A stretch of 64,000 bases of DNA from Marinomonas ostreistagni (lineage in GTDB: Bacteria; Pseudomonadota; Gammaproteobacteria; Pseudomonadales; Marinomonadaceae). The notes beneath the pieces are model-generated. The model saw only the letters and a program-made list of their open reading frames with translations, had not been told where the DNA came from and searched no databases. The translations under genes were made by a program, and so were the position numbers. This document shows, piece by piece, positions 46,899-56,583 of the stretch. How positions within the stretch are numbered: the first letter of the stretch is position 1; each line of letters opens with the position of its first letter. The stretch is taken from NCBI RefSeq assembly GCF_016888445.1, contig NZ_JAFEKF010000001.1, positions 682,001 through 746,000 on the forward strand, written 5' to 3'.

Positions 46899-48050
46899 AT
46901 GACTAGCCGACTCAAGATCAGCAGTTACTTTGATGGCGGTAACATAGAAGTGATTGACGCCAAAGACCCCGACAATATTAGAGTAAACATCCCTAAAGAT
47001 ACAAACTCAGATTTTTATCAGTGGTTTTACTTTCGATTGCAGGGCGGCATGGGTGAAAACTGTGTCATTCGCTTTGAGAACGCAGCCGATGCCGCGTTTG
47101 CTGAAGGCTGGGACGGCTATGAAGCCGTTGCGTCTTATGATCGCGAGTATTGGTTCCGTGTGCCGACGACCTATGAAGACGGCGTGCTAGAGATTCAACA
47201 TACGCCGGATCAAGACAGCGTCTACTACGCCTACTTCGCGCCTTACAGCTACGAACGCCACTTAGATATGGTGGCTTGGGCGGCAAACTACGCTGACTGC
47301 ATTACCCATCATATTGGTGAAACCGCAGAAGGTCGCGACATCACCATGCTTGAGGTGAGTAAAACCCAAGGTTTGGCGAAAAATATCTGGGTCATTGCGC
47401 GCCAGCACCCAGGGGAAACCATGGCCGAATGGTTTGTTGAAGGCCTGTTGGAACGCTTATTTGACGAATCGCACCCGATCGCTCGCGCGTTGTTGGAAAA
47501 GTGTCGCTTCTACGTGGTGCCCAACATGAACCCAGATGGCGCAGTGCATGGCAACTTGCGCGTCAACAGCAAAGGGATCAACCTAAATCGCGAGTGGAAG
47601 CGTGCCAGTGATGAACGCAGCCCTGAAGTGCTTGCGGTGCAAAAGAAAATGTCTGAAACCGGCGTCGACATGTTTTTGGATATTCATGGTGATGAAACTC
47701 TGCCGGTAAACTTTGTTGATGGTTGTGAAGGTGTGCCCAACTACGACCAGCGCATGGCGGATATGGAAGCCTTGTTTGAAGACATCTTTACTGCAGTCAG
47801 CCCTGACTTCCAAGCAGAGATTGGCTATGAAAACGTCCGCTATGGCGACGAGACACTTACCGTCGCTTCGAAGTGGGTTGGCAATACTTACCGCTGCTTG
47901 TCTTTGACCCTAGAAATGCCGTTTAAAGATAACCAAAACTTACCAGACGAAGTGGTAGGCTGGTCACCAGAGCGTTCTAAAATCTTGGGTGCCGACATCT
48001 TGTATCCGATTTTCCATGTGGTGAACAGCGAACACATGAAAGGCGACTGA
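46899..48050 (+). CDS. M14-family zinc carboxypeptidase, cytosolic (CCP-like)
   Basis: A 383-residue metallopeptidase without a signal peptide. An N-terminal beta-rich domain (1-130, YFDGGNIEVIDAKD, FYQWFYFRLQGG) typical of the cytosolic carboxypeptidase subfamily precedes the catalytic domain. Zinc ligands are H170 and E173 in RQHPGETMAEW and H263 in LDIHGDE; NPDGAVHGN and GINLNREW form the substrate pocket, and the catalytic Glu is E339 in LTLEMPFK. In eukaryotes this subfamily trims polyglutamate from tubulin; the bacterial substrate is unknown. GGAAGAG precedes the start. Confidence 0.92.
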   Translation: MTSRLKISSYFDGGNIEVIDAKDPDNIRVNIPKDTNSDFYQWFYFRLQGGMGENCVIRFENAADAAFAEGWDGYEAVASYDREYWFRVPTTYEDGVLEIQHTPDQDSVYYAYFAPYSYERHLDMVAWAANYADCITHHIGETAEGRDITMLEVSKTQGLAKNIWVIARQHPGETMAEWFVEGLLERLFDESHPIARALLEKCRFYVVPNMNPDGAVHGNLRVNSKGINLNREWKRASDERSPEVLAVQKKMSETGVDMFLDIHGDETLPVNFVDGCEGVPNYDQRMADMEALFEDIFTAVSPDFQAEIGYENVRYGDETLTVASKWVGNTYRCLSLTLEMPFKDNQNLPDEVVGWSPERSKILGADILYPIFHVVNSEHMKGD

Positions 48051-48088
48051 TCGTTTTATTAGCTGTTCAACTGCTAGTTTTCATCTAC

Positions 48089-48114
48089 AAAGCCGAGCCT
48101 TGCGCTCGGCTTTT
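48089..48114 (+). terminator. Rho-independent terminator of the M14 peptidase gene
   Basis: AAGCCGAG-CCTTGC-GCTCGGCTTTT, with a short T run. Confidence 0.75.
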
Positions 48115-48158
48115 GTGTCTAAAATTGCCCACAATTTCACAATCGGTCAGCCACTGTG

Positions 48159-48179
48159 TAAACAATGCATCATTGTTTA
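48159..48179. repeat. Perfect 21-base inverted repeat upstream of the DUF748 gene
   Basis: TAAACAATG-CAT-CATTGTTTA: two 9-base arms around a 3-base centre, about 75 bases upstream of the next start codon. No T run follows, so it looks like a protein-binding site more than a terminator. Confidence 0.55.
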
Positions 48180-48254
48180 GCCTTTTACTTGGCAGGGTTT
48201 GCTCGGCAATGACCAAGCCCACTACAGTAATAGGACTTAGAAAGGAGTCTTATT

Positions 48255-49349
48255 ATGACCAAAAAAGCCAAACAGACTTGGATCTGGGTGTTTGCCGTCT
48301 TCGCCGCCTTGATCATCATCGTACATCTTGCTTTACCGTACTGGGTCACTAGCTTTTTAAATAAGCGCTTAGCAGATCTTGGGGATTACCGTGGTCACAT
48401 CGACCATGTAAGCCTGTCGCTCTATCGAGGCGCTTATCAAGTTCATGATTTGGATATTGTGAAGGTAGAAGGCACCAAGCAAGTACCGTTTTTCCGTACC
48501 CGTGAAATCGATATTGCCCTCAGTTGGTCGGCATTGTTTAAAGGTAAAGTGGTGGCTGACCTGGCGTTTTACGAGCCGCAAGTGAACTTTGTCGACAGTG
48601 AAGACGCACAAAAAGATCAGTCAGGTAACGGCACCGAGTGGCGCGATGTGGTCAACGAGTTAACGCCGATTACCATTAACCAAATTGAGGTGTACCAAGG
48701 GCTGATCGCGTTTCGTAATTTCGAGTCAGAGCCACCAGTAAACATTCAGGTCAATGACATCAACGCCACACTGACGAACCTTACCAATGTCGATAATGGC
48801 GCGGGCCGTGTGGCCAGCTTGGATGTCAAAGCCAAAGCGCTCAACGATGCCAAGCTAAAGGCCAACGCGCAATTCGATCCTTTTGCACAAGGTGATTTCA
48901 TTGTCGCGCTGCGCTGTGAGGAGCTCAGTTTGCCGATGTTAAATGATTTGGCCAAAGCCTATGCTTCGCTCGATTTTAAAGGCGGTACCGGTGAAGTGGT
49001 GATGGAAATGGAAGCCAAAGACTCCGAGCTGACAGGCTATGTGAAGCCGCTGTTCAAAAACGTCGATATCTTCGACTGGGAGCAAGACGTCGTCGAGCAG
49101 GGCAAGAATCCTTTTCAGCTCGCTTGGGAAGGTCTAAGTGGCGGCTTGTCGGGGCTTCTGACCAATGGCGATAGCGATCGTCTAGCGACGCGTGTGGAGT
49201 TTAATGGTTCGTTGGATGATCCGAGTGTTAGCACTTGGCAAACCATCAAAAACACGGTGAGTAATGCGTTTTTAGATGCCTACAATAATCAGTTTGAAGG
49301 CTTGTTTGAGTCGACCACGGATGACTCGGCCCAGAGCGTCGATACCTAA
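48255..49349 (+). CDS. DUF748 / AsmA-like envelope protein
   Basis: A 364-residue protein with an N-terminal membrane anchor (about 10-30, WVFAVFAALIIIVHLALPYW) and a periplasmic beta-rich body. The motifs LNKRLADLGDYRGHIDHVSL, REIDIALSWSALFKGKVVAD and FYEPQVNFVD match DUF748, a relative of AsmA proteins implicated in lipid transport to the outer membrane. Function in this organism is not established. GAAAGGAG precedes the start and a terminator ends it. Confidence 0.82.
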   Translation: MTKKAKQTWIWVFAVFAALIIIVHLALPYWVTSFLNKRLADLGDYRGHIDHVSLSLYRGAYQVHDLDIVKVEGTKQVPFFRTREIDIALSWSALFKGKVVADLAFYEPQVNFVDSEDAQKDQSGNGTEWRDVVNELTPITINQIEVYQGLIAFRNFESEPPVNIQVNDINATLTNLTNVDNGAGRVASLDVKAKALNDAKLKANAQFDPFAQGDFIVALRCEELSLPMLNDLAKAYASLDFKGGTGEVVMEMEAKDSELTGYVKPLFKNVDIFDWEQDVVEQGKNPFQLAWEGLSGGLSGLLTNGDSDRLATRVEFNGSLDDPSVSTWQTIKNTVSNAFLDAYNNQFEGLFESTTDDSAQSVDT

Positions 49350-49375
49350 ATTCTCTGGTGTTAAATGACAGGCAC

Positions 49376-49406
49376 AAAAAAGCCGAGCAAGATGCTCGGC
49401 TTTTTT
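49376..49406 (+). terminator. Bidirectional terminator between DUF748 and DUF934 genes
   Basis: AAAAAGCCGAGC-AAGAT-GCTCGGCTTTTTT with A and T runs on both sides, between convergent genes. Confidence 0.88.
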
Positions 49407-49419
49407 AATACGCTTAGGA

Positions 49420-49899
49420 TTAACCGCGGCGCAAGAATACTGGGCGAGGATCCGCCACATCACCTTGGTAAGCCACGCTAAATGGCTTATTCAGTGTCAG
49501 TGCGATGTCTAGGTTAACGTCTTCTGCAAACTCGAAGCTGTTGACGCCACAACGGATCAGGTAACCCTGTTGGTCTGCCATGAAGTTGCCTAGGGCACGG
49601 ATTTCGCCGTCATAGTTTAGGCGTTCGCGCAGTAGGCGAGCGTAACTAAAACCACGGCCATCCATGAAGCTTGGGAAGTTCACGCCGATCACGTCAAATT
49701 GGCTAAGGTCCACGTCAGCAAGTGGTTCAACGCCTTCGCCCGCGTCGATCCAGATGCCTGCCACTTTACCAATCGTCTCTTGGTTATCTAACCATTTTTG
49801 CATTGGCACGATAGCATTTTCAGTCGCTGTAGCATCAGCGTCTTGTTGCCATACATATGTGTTGTCGACGATCTCGCCGTTTTTAATCAGCTTTGGCAT
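49420..49899 (-). CDS. DUF934 family protein associated with sulfite reductase
   Basis: A 159-residue protein. MPKLIKNGEIVDNTYVW at the start and DVIGVNFPSFMDGRGFSYAR in the middle are DUF934 features, ending FSVAYQGDVADPRPVF. The family is almost always next to the sulfite reductase gene cysI and probably supports it, but its role is unproven. It overlaps cysI by 17 bases, which implies coupled translation. Confidence 0.88.
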   Translation of the reverse strand: MPKLIKNGEIVDNTYVWQQDADATATENAIVPMQKWLDNQETIGKVAGIWIDAGEGVEPLADVDLSQFDVIGVNFPSFMDGRGFSYARLLRERLNYDGEIRALGNFMADQQGYLIRCGVNSFEFAEDVNLDIALTLNKPFSVAYQGDVADPRPVFLRRG

Positions 49900-51544
49900 A
49901 TGCGGCCTCTTTAAATGGTTTGATACCGATGCGACGGAATGTATCGATGAAGCGTTCTTCTTCGGTACGGCTGTCTACATAGACATTGATGATCTTCTGG
50001 ATCACGTCACCGATTTGCTCTTGAGCAAAAGAGGGGCCCAAGATCTTACCGATCGACGCATCGTGACCTGATGCACCACCAAGTGATACTTGGTAGAACT
50101 CTTCGCCTTTCTTATCAACACCTAGGATACCGATGTTACCCACGTGGTGGTGACCACATGCGTTCATACAGCCAGAGATGTTTAGATCTACTTCGCCGAT
50201 GTCGTATAGGTAATCAAGGTTGTCAAACGTCTGTTGGATCTGCTCAGCGATCGGGATCGATTTCGCATTGGCAAGACCACAGTAATCGCCACCTGGGCAA
50301 CAGATCATGTCTGTTAGCAGGCCTAGCGTTGGTGTAGCGAAGCCGTTTTCTTTAGCTGCTTCCCAAAGCTCGATCAATTGATCTTGGCGCACGTCTGCCA
50401 ATACAAGGTTTTGCTCGTGGCTTACACGTAGCTCACCGAAGCTGTATTGATCTGCAAGGTTAGCGGCTTTTTCCATTTGATCAGCTGTCGCATCACCTGG
50501 CGCTTGGCCTGGCTTTTTAAGCGATAGCGTAACGATGCGGTAGCCTGGTTTCTTGTGATCAAACGTGTTGCGCTCGTACCAGCGAGCAAAGCCATTGCTT
50601 TCTGCAAGCTTAGCGGTTAATTCTGCTGGTTGATCTTCTAGGGCTTCGTACTCTGGCTCAGTAAAGAAGCTTGCTAGGCGATCGAACTCGCTCATTGGTA
50701 CCGTGCTTTCAGTGCCACGTAGGTGTTCCCACTCAGCATCAACGCGCTTACGGAATTCTTCGATACCCAGTGCTTTCACTAGGATCTTGATACGTGCTTT
50801 GTACTTGTTGTCACGACGACCGTGTTGGTTGTAAACACGGATGATCGCATCAAGGTACGTCAGTAGGTCTGCGCGCGGAATGAAGTCACTGATGGTCTCA
50901 GCGATCATTGGCGTACGACCTAGGCCACCACCGACCAAAACTTTGAAGCCGATTTCGCCAGCGTCATTTTTCTTCAGGTGTAGACCGATGTCATGTACTT
51001 GTACCGCGGCACGGTCAGCTGACTCTGTCGCACATACCGCAATCTTGAATTTACGTGGTAAGAACGCAAATTCAGGGTGGAATGTAGACCACTGACGAAT
51101 CAACTCACAGTAAGGGCGTGGGTCAGCGACCTCGTCGGCGATCACACCAGAGTACTGGTCAGTTGTGGTGTTACGGATACAGTTACCACTGGTTTGTACG
51201 GCGTGCATTTCTACCGTCGCTAGCTCTTCTAAGATGTCTGGAACATCTTCAAGCTTAGGCCAGTTTAACTGAAGGTTTTGGCGCGTACTGAAGTGGCCGT
51301 AACCACGGTCATAGCGGCGCGTAATGTCCGCAAGAAGGCGAAGCTGCTTGCTAGACACCATACCGTAAGGGATGGCGATACGTAGCATTGGCGCGTAGCG
51401 CTGCACGTAAAGGCCGTTTTGCAAGCGCAAAGGAAGAAACTCTTCTTCCTTCAGCTCGTTATTCAGGTAGCGGCGAGTTTGATCGCGAAACTGCGCAACA
51501 CGCTCTTCCACTAGCTGCTGGTCAATTGCGTCGTATTGATACAT
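49883..51544 (-). CDS. cysI: Nitrite/sulfite reductase, siroheme type (sulfite reductase CysI)
   Basis: A 553-residue ferredoxin/flavoprotein-dependent reductase that takes sulfite to sulfide in cysteine synthesis. It has the two-repeat siroheme layout: GYGHFSTRQNLQLNWPKLED, the Arg/Lys-rich anion site, and the Fe4S4 cysteines in DMICCPGGDYCGLANA and NISGCMNACGHHHVG. The frame extends 17 codons upstream to a TTG, but ATG 51544 gives the family N-terminus MYQYDAIDQQLVEERV. With DUF934 downstream and no nitrate genes near, assimilatory sulfite reduction is the likely role. Confidence 0.9.
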   Translation of the reverse strand: MYQYDAIDQQLVEERVAQFRDQTRRYLNNELKEEEFLPLRLQNGLYVQRYAPMLRIAIPYGMVSSKQLRLLADITRRYDRGYGHFSTRQNLQLNWPKLEDVPDILEELATVEMHAVQTSGNCIRNTTTDQYSGVIADEVADPRPYCELIRQWSTFHPEFAFLPRKFKIAVCATESADRAAVQVHDIGLHLKKNDAGEIGFKVLVGGGLGRTPMIAETISDFIPRADLLTYLDAIIRVYNQHGRRDNKYKARIKILVKALGIEEFRKRVDAEWEHLRGTESTVPMSEFDRLASFFTEPEYEALEDQPAELTAKLAESNGFARWYERNTFDHKKPGYRIVTLSLKKPGQAPGDATADQMEKAANLADQYSFGELRVSHEQNLVLADVRQDQLIELWEAAKENGFATPTLGLLTDMICCPGGDYCGLANAKSIPIAEQIQQTFDNLDYLYDIGEVDLNISGCMNACGHHHVGNIGILGVDKKGEEFYQVSLGGASGHDASIGKILGPSFAQEQIGDVIQKIINVYVDSRTEEERFIDTFRRIGIKPFKEAAYAKAD

Positions 51545-51778
51545 AAAAGACTGAACCGTTGTTGTATAAATTCTTAGGTAGACTAAATCTACCAAAAATC
51601 CGTTATTCCTAAAATGAATATTTATCTATATCTTTAAAAATAATTAGACTAAAGGCGACCATGGTTATTACCAAAATGCGAAAAAATACCTTAGTTTTTT
51701 ACTTGGTCTTCTGTTTTGCCTTGAGAGTGAGTTACCATAGCCCCATATAGAACATCACACGTTTCAATAAGGGTGAGT

Positions 51779-52360
51779 ATGAACATTACGATTACTGACA
51801 GTGCGCAAGAGTATCTATCAGGTCTTTTAGACAAACAGGGCATTGAGGGCATGGCTGTACGCATGTTCATCCAGCAACCGGGCACACCGTACGCTGAGAC
51901 TTGTCTTGCATACTGTCGTCCAGACGAAGTTATCGAGTCTGATGAGCGTTTGGATCTTCCAAAGCTACGCGTTTACCTTGAAGTGAATTCAGTACCTTTC
52001 TTAGACGAAGCTTTTGTTGACTACGCCACAGAGAAAATGGGTGGCCAGCTGACGATTAAAGCGCCCAACGCAAAAATGCCTAAGGTTAGCCCAGACAGCC
52101 CGATCGAAGATCAAATCAACTACGTGCTGTACTCAGACATCAACCCAGGCCTAGCGGCACATGGTGGTGAAGTACGCTTAGTTGAAGTCATCGAAGGTCC
52201 GGTTGCGGTATTGCAATTCGGCGGCGGTTGCCAAGGTTGTAGTGCAGTAGACTTGACGCTAAAAGAAGGCGTTGAGAAAACGCTGATCGACAAAGTCCCA
52301 GGCCTTAAAGGCGTGAAAGACGAAACCGACCACACAGTGACAGACAACGCATTCATGTAA
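51779..52360 (+). CDS. nfuA: Fe-S biogenesis protein NfuA
   Basis: A 193-residue Fe-S carrier. The N-terminal A-type-like domain (1-100, MNITITDSAQEYLSGLLDKQ) lacks the A-type cysteines, as in E. coli NfuA, and the C-terminal Nfu domain has the cluster-binding C151 and C154 (FGGGCQGCSAVDLTLKEG). The start is ATG 51779 with AAGG six bases upstream; the GTG at 51773 is less likely. It is divergent from cysI, itself an Fe-S enzyme. Confidence 0.95.
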   Translation: MNITITDSAQEYLSGLLDKQGIEGMAVRMFIQQPGTPYAETCLAYCRPDEVIESDERLDLPKLRVYLEVNSVPFLDEAFVDYATEKMGGQLTIKAPNAKMPKVSPDSPIEDQINYVLYSDINPGLAAHGGEVRLVEVIEGPVAVLQFGGGCQGCSAVDLTLKEGVEKTLIDKVPGLKGVKDETDHTVTDNAFM

Positions 52361-52384
52361 TCCCACGATTACCTAAGCGTTATA

Positions 52385-52417
52385 AAAAAGCCACTTGCTA
52401 AGCAAGTGGCTTTTTTT
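52385..52417 (+). terminator. Rho-independent terminator of nfuA
   Basis: AAAAAGCCACTTGCT-A-AGCAAGTGGCTTTTTTT, a 10-base perfect stem with A and T runs. Confidence 0.9.
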
Positions 52418-52449
52418 GTGCCTGACGTGTTTTGTGTCTGAAGTGAAGC

Positions 52450-54078
52450 TTAATTAATGGCGCCGATATAGACCGAATTAGACGGCAAGACCAGCTTATT
52501 ATGCTCAAACACTCCGGTGCGCAGACCTTCAGGTAAAATCACATCTGTCACTGTGTATTCCATTACACCCGAAATATGCCCCTGCTCACTGGCATTGACG
52601 CCCACCAACAGCGTTTCTTGATCGTCTTCGCGTAAGAAGATCAACACATCACGATCACTGTACAAAAATTCAATGTTGCCGCTGATCAGTGCCGAGTGAT
52701 GACGGCGGAAGTGCAAAAAGTCACGATACGCGTGCAGCACGGAGTGACGATCGCCTTCTTGCTCGGACACCGCCATCGCCAAGTGCTGATCATTGATCGG
52801 CAGCCAAGGTTCGCGGCTAGTGGAGAAAGCACCTGTAGGGTGGTTTTCCCACGGCATCGGTGTACGACAGCCATCACGACCTTTGAAATCCGGCCAGAAG
52901 GTAATGCCATAAGGATCGACCAACTGATGATACTCAAGCTCGGCCTCAGGCAAACCAAGCTCCTCGCCTTGGTACAAACACACACTGCCACGCAATGACA
53001 GCAGCATGGCCATAAACACCTTGCTCTTGGCATTGCAGGCTTGGCCGTGATTCCAGCGCGAGGCAACCCTCTCCACATCATGGTTGCTCATCGACCAGCA
53101 GGGCCAACCCGAGCCCAAACCTTCCTCAATCGTAGTCATGGTTTTATGCACGTGAGTCATGGTGTTGTCATGGGTCAGCAAATCAAACGAATAGCACATA
53201 TGCAGTTTGTCGTTGCCTTGGGTGTATTCGGCCATGGTTTTTAGTGAAAAATCACAGCCCACTTCACCTACCGTAGTGCTACCTGGGTATTGATCGAGCA
53301 GGGCGCGTAAGCGTTTTAAGAAGCCAATGTTTTCCGGTTGGGATTTATCGTACAGGTGTAGCTGATAGCCATAAGGGTTTTCTTCACTGACGCCGATGCT
53401 GCCTTCCGCCACTTCTTCGCGCGGTGGGTTATCGCGCAATTGCGTGTCATGGTAGAAGTAATTGGCGGTATCCAAACGAAAACCATCGACACCGCGCTTA
53501 AGCCAAAATTCTACTGTTTCCAATAGCGCATCGACCACGGCTGGATTATGGAAGTTAAGATCCGGCTGGCTGTGTAGGAAGTTATGCAGATAGTACTGAC
53601 GGCGACGACTGTCCCAGCGCCACGCAGGGCCGCCAAATACCGACAGCCAATTGTTAGGCGCTGAGCCATCCGGTTTGGCTTCTGCCCATACGTACCAATC
53701 GGCTTTGTCATTATCACGGCTAGTGCGCGATTCTTTAAACCAAGGGTGTTGATCAGAAGTGTGGTTCAGCACTTGGTCAATGATGACCTTAATATTGTGC
53801 TCGTGCGCGCTGGCGATCAGATCGTCGAAGTCCTTGAGCTCGCCAAAGATGGGATCGACATCACAATAGTCCGAGACATCGTAGCCAAAGTCTTTCATTG
53901 GCGAGGTAAAAAACGGCGATAGCCAAATGGCATCGACGCCCAATGACGCTATGTAGGGCATTTTTTCGGTGATGCCTGGCAGATCGCCGATGCCATCACC
54001 GTTAGAATCTTTAAAACTGCGTGGGTAAATCTGATAGATGACCGCACCGCGCCACCAATCCGTATCTCGTTGAGTCAT
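52450..54078 (-). CDS. GH13 alpha-glucosidase
   Basis: A 542-residue cytosolic glycoside hydrolase. Start MTQRDTDWWRGAVIYQIYPR, then IIDQVLNHTSDQHPWF (region I), GFRLDTAN with the nucleophile Asp near residue 200 (region II), TVGEVG with the acid/base Glu (region III) and SNHDVER (region IV). These are oligo-1,6-glucosidase/alpha-glucosidase signatures; the Val after the nucleophile-region motif cannot settle alpha-1,4 versus alpha-1,6. AAGGAG at 54085-54090 sets ATG 54078. It stands alone without a sugar transporter or regulator. Confidence 0.92.
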   Translation of the reverse strand: MTQRDTDWWRGAVIYQIYPRSFKDSNGDGIGDLPGITEKMPYIASLGVDAIWLSPFFTSPMKDFGYDVSDYCDVDPIFGELKDFDDLIASAHEHNIKVIIDQVLNHTSDQHPWFKESRTSRDNDKADWYVWAEAKPDGSAPNNWLSVFGGPAWRWDSRRRQYYLHNFLHSQPDLNFHNPAVVDALLETVEFWLKRGVDGFRLDTANYFYHDTQLRDNPPREEVAEGSIGVSEENPYGYQLHLYDKSQPENIGFLKRLRALLDQYPGSTTVGEVGCDFSLKTMAEYTQGNDKLHMCYSFDLLTHDNTMTHVHKTMTTIEEGLGSGWPCWSMSNHDVERVASRWNHGQACNAKSKVFMAMLLSLRGSVCLYQGEELGLPEAELEYHQLVDPYGITFWPDFKGRDGCRTPMPWENHPTGAFSTSREPWLPINDQHLAMAVSEQEGDRHSVLHAYRDFLHFRRHHSALISGNIEFLYSDRDVLIFLREDDQETLLVGVNASEQGHISGVMEYTVTDVILPEGLRTGVFEHNKLVLPSNSVYIGAIN

Positions 54079-54174
54079 GCCCATCTCCTTGTTATCAAAG
54101 TCGCTATACCTCAACCCTAGCATGCTTCTGGCGTTTTTTAGCTGGAATAGTGTGCAAGTTCTGGGGTTGCATCA

Positions 54175-55050
54175 TTAATTTTCAGCCAGTTCCTGTAAAA
54201 GCTTAATAAAAGCGGTCGCCGCTCGACTTAAGGTACGTTGCTTATGATGCACCACGCCCAAGTCGCGCTCGACGTTTAGCGCCGGTAAATCCACTACCAC
54301 TAATTGCTCGTTGACCACCGTTGAAGGGATCAACGACCAGCCCCAGCCAATGCTGACCAGCATCGCCAGCGTATCTAGGTTGTTGGTGTTCATCTTCACT
54401 TGCGGCCGCACGCCATTGACGGCAAACACTTGCTCTGCGATCTGGCGCGTAAAAGTATTCTCGTGAGGCAGCACGCACGGGTATTTTGACAGCTCGACCA
54501 CATCGACACGGGTTTTGCTGGCCAGCGGATGATCGACACTGACCACACACTTAAGCGGGTCAGACCAAATCGGAATGGCGTTGAGATTCTCTTCCCGTTG
54601 GCCAGAGAGGGTAATGATGCCAAGCTCGGCTTCGCCTTTTAGTATTTGGCGGTGCGCGTCTTCGGATTGGGTGAAATCGATTTTGATCTCGGCTTCAGGG
54701 TAAGTCTGCTGAAAGCGTTTAAGCGTCTCGGGCAAGCGGTGCAAGCCAATATGGTGACTGGTGGCAATATGCAGTTCGCCCGAGACATCTTCCATCTGCA
54801 ACGACATGCTACGCTTGATGTCGGTCAGATCGTCGGCGATGCGTTTCGCCTTGGGCAGCAAGCGGATACCGGCTTCGGTCAGATGCACGGTGCGGCCAAT
54901 GCGATCAAACAGTTTTACATTAAGGTTGCTCTCAAGCGCGGCAATGCGCTTACTCACCGCAGGCTGAGTAACAAACAGCGCGGCAGCGGCCTCAGAAAAC
55001 GACTGGGTCTCAGCAACCTTAATAAAGGTCAAAAGCTCTTGAATGTCCAT
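54175..55050 (-). CDS. LysR-family transcriptional regulator divergent from leuC
   Basis: A 291-residue LysR-type regulator: helix-turn-helix (LLTFIKVAETQSFSEAAAAL, VTQPAVSKRIAALE, residues 5-65), then a substrate-binding domain (about 90-290). It is divergently transcribed from leuCDB across 96 bases, the position of a LysR gene in many Pseudomonas relatives, and probably controls these genes with a leucine-pathway intermediate as co-effector. The effector is inference. Confidence 0.92.
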   Translation of the reverse strand: MDIQELLTFIKVAETQSFSEAAAALFVTQPAVSKRIAALESNLNVKLFDRIGRTVHLTEAGIRLLPKAKRIADDLTDIKRSMSLQMEDVSGELHIATSHHIGLHRLPETLKRFQQTYPEAEIKIDFTQSEDAHRQILKGEAELGIITLSGQREENLNAIPIWSDPLKCVVSVDHPLASKTRVDVVELSKYPCVLPHENTFTRQIAEQVFAVNGVRPQVKMNTNNLDTLAMLVSIGWGWSLIPSTVVNEQLVVVDLPALNVERDLGVVHHKQRTLSRAATAFIKLLQELAEN

Positions 55051-55087
55051 GATTCCAAAAAATTATCCAAAACATGAAAAATATGAA

Positions 55088-55117
55088 TTGGAGTAATTTA
55101 AGAGCACACAGTACTAT
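55088..55117 (+). promoter_or_regulatory. Probable sigma-70 promoter of leuCDB
   Basis: TTGGAG (55088-55093), 18-base spacer, TACTAT (55112-55117), about 30 bases before the leuC start. It sits in the divergent region next to the LysR gene. Confidence 0.45.
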
Positions 55118-55146
55118 AACGCAATGCTTATGTAGGAGAGAAAGCA

Positions 55147-56574
55147 ATGGCAGGTAAAACATTATACGACAAGTTGTGGGACAGCCACCTTGTTCAACAG
55201 CGCGACGATGGTAGTGCACTAATCTACATCGACTTGCAATTACTACACGAAGTAACGTCTCCACAGGCGTTTGAAGGTCTGCGTATGCACGGCCGTAAGC
55301 CATGGCGCTTGACTTCAAGCCTTGCAACACCGGATCACAACGTACCGACAACTGTCGAGGAGCGTAAGAGCGGTGTCAACGGTATCGCCGACCCAGTGTC
55401 GAAAATCCAAGTAACAACCTTGGACGATAACTGTGACGAATTCGGCATCACAGAATTCAAAATGACCGATATGCGCCAAGGTATCGTGCACGTGGTTGGG
55501 CCGGAGCAGGGCGCAACACTACCAGGCATGACGGTCGTATGTGGTGACTCGCACACCTCTACACACGGTGCATTTGGTGCACTAGCACACGGTATCGGTA
55601 CGTCGGAAGTGGAACACGTACTAGCGACTCAGTGTCTAGTTCAGAAGAAAATGAAAAACATGCTAGTGCGCGTGGACGGCAAATTGTCGCCATACGTCAC
55701 CGCAAAAGACGTTGTACTAGCGATCATCGGTAAAATCGGTACCGCGGGCGGTACGGGCTTTGCGATCGAGTTTGGCGGTGAAGCGATTCAGTCGCTATCA
55801 ATGGAAGGTCGTATGACCGTGTGTAACATGGCTATCGAAGCCGGCGCACGTGTAGGTTTGATCGCGGTAGACCAAACCACCATCGACTACGTTGCCAACC
55901 GTCCTTACGCGCCGAAAGGTGATCACTGGAAGATGGCCGTCGAAGCATGGCAAGACCTAGTGTCTGATAGCGATGCCGAGTTTGATGAAGTGGTTGTGCT
56001 AAATGGCGCCGACATCAAACCACAAGTGACTTGGGGTACGTCTCCAGAAATGGTTATTGCCATCGACCAAGACATTCCACGTCCTGAAGATCAAGCTGAT
56101 CCAGTGACTCGCGAAGGTTACGCACGTGCTTGGAAATACATGGGCCTAGAAGGCAAGAAAACTCTTGCTGACATTACCCTAGACCGCGTATTTATCGGTT
56201 CTTGTACTAACTCTCGTATCGAAGACTTACGCGCTGCGGCAGACGTTGTCAAAGGCCGTAAAGTGGCTGAGAGCTTGAAGCAAGCGATCGTGGTACCAGG
56301 CTCTGGTGTGGTCAAAGCCCAAGCGGAAAAAGAAGGCCTAGACAAAATCTTCACTGAAGCAGGTCTTGAGTGGCGCGAGCCGGGATGTTCTATGTGTCTT
56401 GCCATGAACGCTGATAAGTTGGGTCAAGGTGAGCACTGTGCCTCAACCTCAAACCGTAACTTTGAAGGTCGCCAAGGCTTTGGCGGTCGTACGCACTTGG
56501 TGAGCCCAGCGATGGCGGCAGCCGCTGCAATTGCCGGTCACTTTGTTGACGTAAACGAATTGGTTAAACAGTAG
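55147..56574 (+). CDS. leuC: 3-isopropylmalate dehydratase large subunit
   Basis: Catalytic Fe-S subunit of isopropylmalate isomerase in leucine synthesis. 475 residues; [36 protein letters not shown] and [14 protein letters not shown] supply the aconitase-type motifs and the three cluster cysteines. GTAGGAGAG precedes the start. It is ten bases from leuD. Confidence 0.98.
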   Translation: MAGKTLYDKLWDSHLVQQRDDGSALIYIDLQLLHEVTSPQAFEGLRMHGRKPWRLTSSLATPDHNVPTTVEERKSGVNGIADPVSKIQVTTLDDNCDEFGITEFKMTDMRQGIVHVVGPEQGATLPGMTVVCGDSHTSTHGAFGALAHGIGTSEVEHVLATQCLVQKKMKNMLVRVDGKLSPYVTAKDVVLAIIGKIGTAGGTGFAIEFGGEAIQSLSMEGRMTVCNMAIEAGARVGLIAVDQTTIDYVANRPYAPKGDHWKMAVEAWQDLVSDSDAEFDEVVVLNGADIKPQVTWGTSPEMVIAIDQDIPRPEDQADPVTREGYARAWKYMGLEGKKTLADITLDRVFIGSCTNSRIEDLRAAADVVKGRKVAESLKQAIVVPGSGVVKAQAEKEGLDKIFTEAGLEWREPGCSMCLAMNADKLGQGEHCASTSNRNFEGRQGFGGRTHLVSPAMAAAAAIAGHFVDVNELVKQ

Positions 56575-56583
56575 GAGTTAGCG

